DNA from: Myxococcales bacterium
Lineage (GTDB): Bacteria > Myxococcota_A > UBA9160 > JALSIO01
Direction of reading: 5' to 3'
Assembly (NCBI GenBank): GCA_026989995.1
Contig: JALSIO010000104.1
Location: forward strand, 1-5,462
DNA length: 5,462 nucleotides
How positions within the stretch are numbered: the first letter of the stretch is position 1; the number at the start of each line of letters is the position of its first letter. Under the pieces are notes generated by a model. It saw nothing but the letters and a program-made list of their open reading frames with translations. It was not told the origin of the DNA and did no database searches. A program made the translations under genes and the position numbers. Positions 1 through 4,850 of the stretch are shown piece by piece.

Positions 1-117
1 GACCTGCCCGACGTCGCGCGGCGGCTCGCCCGGGAGATCGCCTCCCTTCCCGGCGATCTCCCGCGGGTCGCCAAGCGCAGCTTCGTCGCCGACCAGCCGG
101 AGCTCTTCCGCCCCTGA
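1..117 (+). CDS. C-terminal end of a probable enoyl-CoA hydratase/isomerase (crotonase superfamily), cut by the window edge
   Basis: Reading frame 1 is open from the first base to a TGA at 115-117 and gives 38 residues, so only the tail of the gene is here. The peptide has an alternating charged and hydrophobic helix (VARRLAREIASLP), then VAKRSF and a terminal QPELFRP. This layout of amphipathic helix, short linker and an A-K-R/x segment near the C terminus is what crotonase-fold enoyl-CoA hydratases and isomerases typically show after the catalytic core. Those enzymes hydrate or isomerise acyl-CoA thioesters in beta-oxidation and related pathways. The oxyanion-hole and catalytic residues lie outside the window, so the reaction cannot be assigned. 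It could also be another acyl-CoA enzyme with a similar helical tail. It converges on the OmpA-like gene, with 102 bp between the two stop codons. Confidence 0.5.
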   Translation, partial: DLPDVARRLAREIASLPGDLPRVAKRSFVADQPELFRP

Positions 118-219
118 CCGGCCGCCTTCCGGAGACCGGCCGCCCGGCCAGTCCCTCACGCGTTCCCCACGCCGAAGGGATGGACGCCGACGTGGTCACC
201 GCCCGGCGCGACCGGCCCC
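118..219. other. Convergent intergenic spacer with a short G+C hairpin
   Basis: This spacer lies between the stop codons of two genes that point at each other. CGGCCG at 119-124 is repeated at 137-142 and, being self-complementary, can form a 6-bp stem with a 12-nt loop. The 10-mer ACCGGCCGCC occurs as a direct repeat at 117-126 and 135-144. No T-run follows on either strand, so a classical Rho-independent terminator is not supported. The hairpin could still slow polymerase or protect a 3' end. Nothing else is seen. Confidence 0.3.
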
Positions 220-1338
220 TCAGTCGGTCGCCGGACCACCGCCCGACCGCGTGAGGAGGATCTCGATCCGGCGGTTCCGGGCGCGATTCGCGGCGCTCGT
301 GTTCGGAACCCGGGGCCGCGTCGCGGCGAAGGCCCGGGCTTCGAGCTGCTCCTCCGGGACGCCGGCGCGGGACAGCTCGTGGACCACGGCGAGCGCCCGG
401 GCCGCCGAAAGCTCCCAGTTGCTCGGGAAGCGCGCGGCGAGGGCACCGCGGATCGGCACATCGTCGGTATGGCCCTCCACCACGATCCGCGCCTCCGGCC
501 TCCGATTCTGCGCAATCCGTGCGATCACCGCGCGCCCGCCCGGCTCGATCTCTGCCGAGCCCGAGGCGAAGAGAATCGTGTCCGCGAGCACCACCCGGAC
601 CGCGTCGCCGGCCTCCTCCACCTCCACACCTTCGGTTCCCGCGAGAGCCGTCCGGATCGCATCCATCTCGCCCCGGGATCGACGCCGGTACCGCACGGTG
701 AAGACGAGGTCGTTCACGTTCTTGCCGAAGAAGGCCAGGGTGTTCCGCCGCTTCACCCACGCGCCGTCGCGATTGGCCTGCCAGTCGACGAACTCGAATG
801 TCTCCGGCAGCACCACCGCGAAGGCGTAGCGGTCGAAATTCCCGGGATGGATCCAGGCGCCGAAGTGCCCGTTCGCCTCCTTCCGCCCGTCCCAGGATCG
901 GAGCACGTGGGTCCCGTCCGGCTCGACCGTCACGGACGGGCCCTTCTTGCGGCGTTCGAGGTCGGCCTCCGAGAGGAGCGCGAAGCTTCCGCTCGGAAAC
1001 CGGATGATGTCGCTCCGGGAGTCCGCGGTCGTGTCGAGGCGAAATTCATTCGGGAAGATGTAGAGGTAGTCCTCGGGCTTCGTTCCCTTGGGAACGTATC
1101 GGTCGAAGCTCGAATACCCGGTGCGCATGGTGTCGTACTGCACCGCCGTGTGGCCGTCGGCGCCGATGAAGAGGAGCCACTCGGAGCTCTGGCCCGCGCC
1201 GGCCCCCCCGGTCGGGAAGGCGGCGAGGAGGACCACCCCGAGAGCGACGCGGATCACGCCGCGGGCGCGTCCGGCGGCACGTCTGCGCGCGGGACCCCTC
1301 CCGGCTCGCGGTTGGTGCTCGCAACCTCCTTCATGCAT
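220..1338 (-). CDS. Exported OmpA/MotB-type peptidoglycan-binding protein with an unassigned N-terminal domain
   Basis: The 372-residue product starts at ATG 1336-1338, chosen because AAGGAGG lies 8 nt upstream (1347-1353 on the minus strand). A basic N terminus (residues 11-29) precedes a hydrophobic stretch (VIRVALGVVLLAAF, 28-41) and an AGAG site near 46-49, which fits a Sec signal peptide. There is no lipobox cysteine. Residues about 52-222 are beta-rich and aromatic, with an NRDGAW...RRNTLAFFGKNVND region (189-210); I cannot name this domain. Residues about 247-363 are an OmpA-like domain with LFASGSAEI (256-264), VEGHTDDVP (287-295) and NWELSAARALAVVHEL (307-322), ending in NRARNRRIEILL. 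Asp292 and Arg314 align with the pair that binds diaminopimelate in Acinetobacter OmpA. The FPSNWELS insertion is MotB-like. The likely role is periplasmic anchoring of an envelope structure to peptidoglycan. No stator or Tol-Pal partner lies nearby. Confidence 0.9.
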   Translation of the reverse strand: MHEGGCEHQPRAGRGPARRRAAGRARGVIRVALGVVLLAAFPTGGAGAGQSSEWLLFIGADGHTAVQYDTMRTGYSSFDRYVPKGTKPEDYLYIFPNEFRLDTTADSRSDIIRFPSGSFALLSEADLERRKKGPSVTVEPDGTHVLRSWDGRKEANGHFGAWIHPGNFDRYAFAVVLPETFEFVDWQANRDGAWVKRRNTLAFFGKNVNDLVFTVRYRRRSRGEMDAIRTALAGTEGVEVEEAGDAVRVVLADTILFASGSAEIEPGGRAVIARIAQNRRPEARIVVEGHTDDVPIRGALAARFPSNWELSAARALAVVHELSRAGVPEEQLEARAFAATRPRVPNTSAANRARNRRIEILLTRSGGGPATD

Positions 1339-1346
1339 CGACTCCC

Positions 1347-1353
1347 CCTCCTT
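1347..1353 (-). promoter_or_regulatory. Shine-Dalgarno site of the OmpA-like gene
   Basis: AAGGAGG on the minus strand sits 8 nt before ATG 1336-1338. It fixes the start at this codon rather than at other codons of the frame, which stays open far upstream. Confidence 0.75.
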
Positions 1354-1488
1354 CTCCGTTCCGGGCGGCCCAGCGCCGCCTCCGAACCTCCTCGCCCCGG
1401 TCGCCCCCCACCACGCGGCCGACGCGCCGCGCAGCCGCCGGCGTGGGGGTCTCCCCGACCTCGCGTCTCGCCCCGCCGTCGCCGCTCG

Positions 1489-1502
1489 GACCCGCGCGGG
1501 TC
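1489..1502. repeat. Perfect 14-bp palindrome
   Basis: GACCCGCGCGGGTC is self-complementary over its full length; symmetry stops at 1488/1503 (G opposite G). It is a candidate protein-binding site between the divergent genes. There is no direct evidence for a regulator. Confidence 0.45.
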
Positions 1503-1508
1503 GCCTGC

Positions 1509-1539
1509 CAGCGGTGCCGGCCGCAGCCCCGCACCGCTG
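1509..1539. repeat. 9-bp inverted repeat (candidate hairpin or operator)
   Basis: CAGCGGTGC at 1509-1517 is exactly complementary to GCACCGCTG at 1531-1539, with a 13-nt loop between. The left arm overlaps the first copy of an imperfect 20-bp direct repeat (1511-1530, again at 1571-1590); the second copy has no right arm. Confidence 0.45.
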
Positions 1540-1546
1540 CGCGGAC

Positions 1547-1560
1547 GCGGGCGCGCCCGC
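1547..1560. repeat. Perfect 14-bp palindrome
   Basis: GCGGGCGCGCCCGC is fully self-complementary; symmetry ends at 1546/1561. Its centre lies about 29 bp from the centre of the inverted repeat at 1509-1539, and that centre is in turn about 29 bp from the centre of the palindrome at 1489-1502. Confidence 0.4.
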
Positions 1561-1570
1561 ACGAGCGCGG

Positions 1571-1590
1571 GCGGTGCCGGCTGGAGCCCC
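1571..1590 (+). repeat. Second copy of an imperfect 20-bp direct repeat
   Basis: It matches 1511-1530 at 18 of 20 positions, exactly 60 bp downstream. Both copies begin GCGGTGCCGG and end AGCCCC. The copy lies about 80 bp before the oxidoreductase start and just upstream of the possible -10 element at 1605-1610. Confidence 0.4.
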
Positions 1591-1604
1591 CGCCGGTACC
1601 CGTC

Positions 1605-1610
1605 TACCCT
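1605..1610 (+). promoter_or_regulatory. Possible -10 element for the LLM oxidoreductase
   Basis: TACCCT fits the TAnnnT pattern of GC-rich sigma-70 promoters and is preceded by CGTC. It lies 61 bp before ATG 1672, leaving a leader of about 55 nt. The hexamer CTGGAG 18 bp upstream is a poor -35 match, so this is only a candidate. Confidence 0.3.
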
Positions 1611-1660
1611 GGGCGCGACCGGAGCCGACGCGGGGGCGGGCGCCCTCCGCCGGCCCGGGC

Positions 1661-1666
1661 AGGAGG
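1661..1666 (+). promoter_or_regulatory. Shine-Dalgarno site of the LLM oxidoreductase
   Basis: AGGAGG lies 5 nt before ATG 1672-1674. It sets the start of the gene, because the frame itself stays open far upstream through antisense sequence. Confidence 0.8.
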
Positions 1667-1671
1667 GTCCC

Positions 1672-2622
1672 ATGCCCCGACCGTTCCGATTCGGCGTCCA
1701 GCTCGCAAAGCTCCCGGTGCCCGGCTGGCAGGACGCGCTCCGCCGCATCGAGGCCCAAGGCTACAGCTCGGTGCTCTGGCCCGACCACTTCGGTGACCAG
1801 TGGGATCCCACCACGGCCATTGCCGCCGCAGCAGCCGCCACCGAACGCCTCCGGCTCGGCACACTCGTCTACGACGTCGACTACCGCCATCCGGTGGTGT
1901 TCGCCAAGGCCGCTGCGACGCTGCACCTCCTCTCCGGAGGCCGCACGGAGTTCGGCATCGGTGCGGGTTGGATGGAGAGCGACTACCGAGAAGCCGGCAT
2001 CCCCTACGACCCGCCCGGGGTCCGCATCGGACGTCTCGAGGAGGCCCTCGAGATCATCCGCGGCATGTGGACCCAGGAGCGCACGACCTTCGAGGGCCGC
2101 CACTACCAGGTGCACGACATCGCCCGGGCCGTGGAACTCCCGCCCGGCGACGTGCCGCCGGTCCTCATCGGTGGCGGCGGCCCTCGGATCCTCCGGCTCG
2201 CCGGCCGCCTCGCCGACATCGTCGGCATCAACCCCCGCCTCCACGAGGGCCGGGTCACGGCCGAGACCGCCCGGGATCTGCGTCCCGAGAAGGTCCGGGA
2301 GAAGGTCGGATGGGTGCGCGAGGCGGCCGAGGCCGCGGGGCGCGATCCCGACGCCCTCGAGCTCACCACCCTCTCCTTCGCCGTCGCCATCACCGACGAC
2401 CCGCGCCCGGTGCGCGAGCTCCTCGCCTCGCGCACCGGGATGACGCCCGAGGAGGTGGCCGACTGTCCCCTCTTCCTGACCGGAAGCGGCGCCGAGCTCC
2501 GGGAGCGCATCGAGAAGCGGCGGGAGGAGACGGGAATCAACTACCTCGTGATCCAGGGCGGCGATCCGAGCCTCCTCGAGCGCTTCGCCGTGGAGATCGT
2601 GGGACCCCTCGCGGGGCGCTAG
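1672..2622 (+). CDS. LLM-class F420-dependent oxidoreductase, MSMEG_2516-like (TIGR03621) family
   Basis: The 316-residue product belongs to the bacterial luciferase-like flavin/F420 TIM-barrel superfamily. Landmarks in order are FRFGVQ (5-10), DHF (38-40), ERLRLGTLV (58-66), YRHP (71-74), LSGGRTEFGIGAGW (87-100), the RIGRLEEALEIIRGMW helix (118-133), FEGRHY (140-145) and the IGGGG loop (166-170), which usually contacts cofactor phosphate. The order and wording best match the group typified by mycobacterial MSMEG_2516, which is predicted to use reduced coenzyme F420. That family match is from memory. Length is normal for the family, with no internal break. These enzymes are cytosolic and transfer hydride to or from small organic substrates; the substrate here is unknown. 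FMN use cannot be excluded from sequence alone. The gene is divergent from the OmpA-like gene and no F420 biosynthesis gene is in view. Confidence 0.92.
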   Translation: MPRPFRFGVQLAKLPVPGWQDALRRIEAQGYSSVLWPDHFGDQWDPTTAIAAAAAATERLRLGTLVYDVDYRHPVVFAKAAATLHLLSGGRTEFGIGAGWMESDYREAGIPYDPPGVRIGRLEEALEIIRGMWTQERTTFEGRHYQVHDIARAVELPPGDVPPVLIGGGGPRILRLAGRLADIVGINPRLHEGRVTAETARDLRPEKVREKVGWVREAAEAAGRDPDALELTTLSFAVAITDDPRPVRELLASRTGMTPEEVADCPLFLTGSGAELRERIEKRREETGINYLVIQGGDPSLLERFAVEIVGPLAGR

Positions 2623-2626
2623 GGCA

Positions 2627-2660
2627 CCGGCCGGGCGGGCCCGGACCGGCCCGGCGCCGG
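2627..2660 (+). terminator. Possible G+C hairpin downstream of the LLM oxidoreductase
   Basis: Five nucleotides after the TAG stop (2620-2622), CCGGCCGGGC (2627-2636) can pair with GCCCG (2649-2653) and GCCGG (2656-2660), giving a 10-bp stem with a 2-nt bulge and a 12-nt loop. No T-run follows directly; the nearest is TTTT at 2685-2688. It may attenuate transcription into the protease gene, but it is not a classical intrinsic terminator. Confidence 0.3.
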
Positions 2661-2668
2661 CGGGAGGG

Positions 2669-2697
2669 CACCCGGCCGCGGGGGTTTTCACCCGGCC
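2669..2697 (+). repeat. 9-bp direct repeat with 20-bp period
   Basis: CACCCGGCC occurs at 2669-2677 and 2689-2697, so the starts are 20 bp apart, close to two helical turns. A TTGACC hexamer (2705-2710) follows, resembling a -35 box, but no -10-like sequence sits at the right distance. It may be a binding site upstream of the metalloprotease gene or chance repetition in GC-rich DNA. Confidence 0.3.
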
Positions 2698-2834
2698 CGA
2701 CCCCTTGACCAGCCGGACGGCACCGCCGGCGGACGTCCCCGGGCGGCATCGCACACGCCCGCCCCGGCGGCGGCCTCGATGGGGCGTGACACCGGATCGC
2801 CACGCTGGCAGGATGGCCTCCGGAGCGCGACGCC

Positions 2835-3776
2835 ATGCCCGACCCCTCGCATCGCCCGGTTCCTCCGCTGCTCGCCACGCTCGGGTGTCTTTTCGTCGCC
2901 TGCGCCGGACCCGGCGCTCCGCATCCCGGAGCGACCTACCTCGGGAACGTCGCCGCCGTGCTTCCCGGCAACGAGCGGGTCCTTCTGCGCTGGCCGGACC
3001 ACGCCATGCCGCTCCGCGTCCACGTGCCCGAGCCTCCGGCGGGCCTCTTCGACGATCCGGGGCGGGCCATCGCCGCGGTGCGCTCCGGCGTGCTCGCGTG
3101 GAGCGACGCCGCACGCCCGGGGATTCCGTCGTTCACCTTCGTGGACCAGCCCGGGGATGCGGACATCCCCTTCGCCTGGGAGCGGGACTTCGCGGGCCCG
3201 GAGAGCGCCCTCGCGGCCACCAGGATCCGACCCTTCGCGCGCCGCTTCACCGTGGACGTCATCCTGCTTCCCGCACGGGCGCGCACCGGCGACGAGATCG
3301 AAGCGGCCCGGATCCAATGGCTCGCCATGCACGAGACGGGCCACGCCCTCGGGCTGCTCGGACACAGCCCGGACCACCGCGACCTCATGTACGCGTTGGA
3401 GAACGCGCTCCCCGTGCCGGTGCTGAGCCCGCGTGACCGGGCCACGGTCGCGGCCCTCTACGCGCGGCCCAACGGCAGCCGTGCGCCCGACGTGCGCCGC
3501 GCCCGGGACCGCCGGGAGCGCCCTACCGAGTCCATCGACGAAGCCTTCCGCGACTATCTCGCCCGTCCGGGTCGGAAGGCCTTTGCCATCGCCTACGAGA
3601 ACCATCCCCGCGCCCATCTCGCCTACGGCGCGGCGTGGGGCCGGGACTCGGAGGACGCCGCCCGGAACGAGGCCCTCGCCCGCTGCGAGCGGGCCCGCGA
3701 AGCGAGCGGCGTCCGCACCCCCTGCCGAACCTACGCCATCGGAGACGAGGTCGTCTCCGGCCGCCTTCCACGCTGA
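2835..3776 (+). CDS. Matrixin-like zinc metalloprotease, putative lipoprotein, with cysteine-containing C-terminal module
   Basis: The 313-residue product starts at ATG 2835, with a modest GGAG 9 nt upstream. A hydrophobic segment (11-22) ends at LFVAC, so Cys23 may be a lipidation site, although Phe at -3 is not ideal; Cys18 is a weaker alternative. Residues about 45-210 fit a metzincin domain: ADIPFAW (109-115), then HETGHALGLLGHS from 166 with His166, His170 and probably His177 as zinc ligands, Glu167 as catalytic base, and LMY (184-186) as the Met-turn. The HExxHxxGxxGHS spacing recalls the predicted Zn-dependent proteases of COG5549. Residues about 212-235 form an Arg-rich linker. Residues about 247-305 (KAFAIAY...YGAAWG...ALARC...PC.TYAIGDEVV) resemble DUF4189-like modules, with Cys284 and Cys297 able to form a disulfide. 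The protein probably acts outside the cytoplasm; the substrate is unknown. Confidence 0.85.
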   Translation: MPDPSHRPVPPLLATLGCLFVACAGPGAPHPGATYLGNVAAVLPGNERVLLRWPDHAMPLRVHVPEPPAGLFDDPGRAIAAVRSGVLAWSDAARPGIPSFTFVDQPGDADIPFAWERDFAGPESALAATRIRPFARRFTVDVILLPARARTGDEIEAARIQWLAMHETGHALGLLGHSPDHRDLMYALENALPVPVLSPRDRATVAALYARPNGSRAPDVRRARDRRERPTESIDEAFRDYLARPGRKAFAIAYENHPRAHLAYGAAWGRDSEDAARNEALARCERAREASGVRTPCRTYAIGDEVVSGRLPR

Positions 3777-3779
3777 GTC

Positions 3780-3823
3780 GCGCAGGGCCTCCGGACGGGC
3801 CGGCCGAGCTCCGAGCCCTGCGC
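3780..3823. terminator. Inverted repeat between convergent genes, possible bidirectional hairpin
   Basis: GCGCAGGGC at 3780-3788 is perfectly complementary to GCCCTGCGC at 3815-3823. A further CGGA/TCCG pairing (3792-3795 with 3810-3813) could extend the stem past a small internal loop. It fills nearly the whole 61-bp gap between the stop of the protease gene (3774-3776) and the stop of the MBL fragment (3838-3840), where a shared terminator would be expected. There is no T-run on either side, so intrinsic termination is not proven. Confidence 0.4.
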
Positions 3824-3837
3824 CCGGCGCGCAAGCC

Positions 3838-4531
3838 TCAAGAGCCGCGGACCACCGAGGCATGGATCGCCGAGGAGCCCGCGGGCATCTGCACCAGGAG
3901 GCCATCCCGCGCAAGGGTCACCGGCCCGGGCCAGGCCTCCGCGACGCCCTCGAGGAAGATCCCCTCCAGCGGTCGCACCGGAAGCGGCGGTACCACGTGC
4001 GTCAGCACCAGGTGTCGCACACCGGCCGCCTTCGCGGAGCGTGCCGCGTCCACCGGCGTGGCGTGGCCGTCGAGGATGTCGCGCGTGATCCTGGCCAGCC
4101 GCTCGTTTCCGGCCCGCTCCGCCGCCCGGGTCAGCACCCGCACCAGCCTCGGCGAGAGTGCCTCGTGGACGAGGAGGTCCGCCCCCCGCGCCACCCGCCT
4201 CCAGGTCCCGGGACCGCACGGTGTCGCCACTCACCACCACCGAGCCTCCGGCGTAGTCGAAGCGGTAGCCGACTGTCGGCTCCACCGGGGCGTGGTTCAC
4301 GCGGGACGCCCTCACCTGCACCCCGTCCGCATCCCACACCCGCCTGCGCTCGCCGTCGGCCGGGGCCTCGAAGGGCCGCGCCACCCCGCCAGCGCCGGAA
4401 TGCGGAACCACGGCCTCGCCGTGGTGGGCCACCCGGTACTCGGCGTCCTGGCGACAGAGCGTCTCACGGACGGCTCCTCCCGGGTGGATGGCGTCGAGCC
4501 GATCCGCGAGAGTGCAGCGCAGGGCCACCAC
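3838..4531 (-). pseudogene. MBL-fold metallo-hydrolase, C-terminal half only, broken by a frameshift
   Basis: Two adjacent minus-strand frames join into one metallo-beta-lactamase-fold protein. The first runs from an in-frame stop at 4553-4555 to about 4199 and carries AEYRVAHHGEAVVP, HAPVEPTVGYRFDYAGGS and VVVSGDT (the metal-ligand Asp motif), ending in RSRDLE. The second continues from about 4197 to the TGA at 3838-3840 with RVARGADLLVHEALSPRLV, HATPVDAARSAKAAGVRHL, LTHVVPPLP (the last metal-ligand His) and GPVTLARDGLLV. Removing one base near 4198 restores RDLE-RVARGADLLVHEA, which reads like intact relatives. Full-length homologues of the RNase Z/arylsulfatase-like type have roughly 150 more N-terminal residues with the HxHxDH site. 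None of the three frames upstream contains it, so no complete active site can form. The only candidate start is GTG 4529-4531, with no clear Shine-Dalgarno. Confidence 0.75.
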
Positions 4532-4552
4532 CCCGGAAACGGCGAGGCAAAC

Positions 4553-4850
4553 TCACCGAGCCTCCACCCCGCTCCGCCGGTCGCCCGCCGGCCCATCCGC
4601 GGGCGTACTCCCACCCGCCGGCTCCCATGCCACGGCAGAGAGCTCCAGCCCCAGCATGGAACCTCCCCTCCCGGAACGCGAGAACAAGTCATCCTCCACG
4701 ACGGGCTTGCGCTTCGGGCTTCCCGTTTGGCCTCCTGCCGCTCCTGGCGCCCTCTCGAAGATTGGAGCAGGCCAACACCAGCCGACCACTGCCACCCTGC
4801 AACGCCCCCTCGCATACCCGGTGTTTCTCCGCAACACGCCTACGACCCCA
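4553..4850. other. Stretch with no convincing gene, at a composition change
   Basis: About 300 bp lie between the broken 5' side of the MBL fragment and the first recognisable propeller repeat. I checked all minus-strand frames for the missing MBL N-terminal half and found no HxHxDH-like motif. On the plus strand, one frame carries a signal-peptide-like FGLLPLLAP near 4720-4760, but it is not in frame with the downstream repeats. G+C content visibly falls from about 4670 rightward. The stretch may contain a damaged start of the propeller gene, the promoter of that gene, or a rearrangement junction. Confidence 0.4.

Larger units (their letters stand above)
1339..1671. promoter_or_regulatory. 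Divergent intergenic region with clustered palindromes and repeats
   Basis: These 333 bp separate the start codons of the OmpA-like gene (minus) and the LLM oxidoreductase (plus), so promoters for both should lie here. No AT-rich sigma-70 element is obvious. The middle is full of symmetry: a perfect 14-bp palindrome at 1489-1502 (GACCCGCGCGGGTC), a 9-bp inverted repeat at 1509-1517 and 1531-1539 (CAGCGGTGC with a 13-nt loop), and a second perfect 14-bp palindrome at 1547-1560 (GCGGGCGCGCCCGC). The stretch 1511-1530 recurs at 1571-1590 with 18 of 20 bases identical. These could be operators shared by the two genes or hairpins in a leader. The palindromes are almost entirely G and C, so chance is a real alternative. 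Open frames crossing this stretch are rich in Arg, Pro and Ala and do not look like genes. Confidence 0.4.

Noticed and set aside
119..142. Rho-independent terminator after the crotonase-like gene.
   Set aside because: The stem is only 6 bp and no T-run follows on either strand.
379..1671. A plus-strand open frame continuous with the oxidoreductase, which could suggest a large N-terminal extension or fusion.
   Set aside because: It is antisense to the OmpA-like gene and has no domain signals. The AGGAGG five bases before ATG 1672 and the family's normal length place the true start there.
2705..2710. TTGACC as the -35 box of a sigma-70 promoter for the metalloprotease gene.
   Set aside because: Seventeen bases downstream the sequence is GGCGGA, with no TAnnnT-like hexamer at usable spacing.
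220..3114. A minus-strand frame open for over 960 codons across the OmpA-like gene, the intergenic region and the oxidoreductase.
   Set aside because: Only the part from ATG 1336-1338 onward has a ribosome site and domains. The rest is antisense to the oxidoreductase and rich in Arg, Gly and Ala, as expected where high G+C makes stop codons rare.
2688..3914. A 408-codon minus-strand open frame opposite the metalloprotease.
   Set aside because: The plus strand has a full zinc-protease signature and lipoprotein start. The minus frame has biased composition and no recognisable motif.
4312..4815. A minus-strand open frame that might supply the missing N-terminal half of the MBL protein.
   Set aside because: Its translation has no HxHxDH, glycine-loop or other MBL motif and is not continuous with the conserved part.
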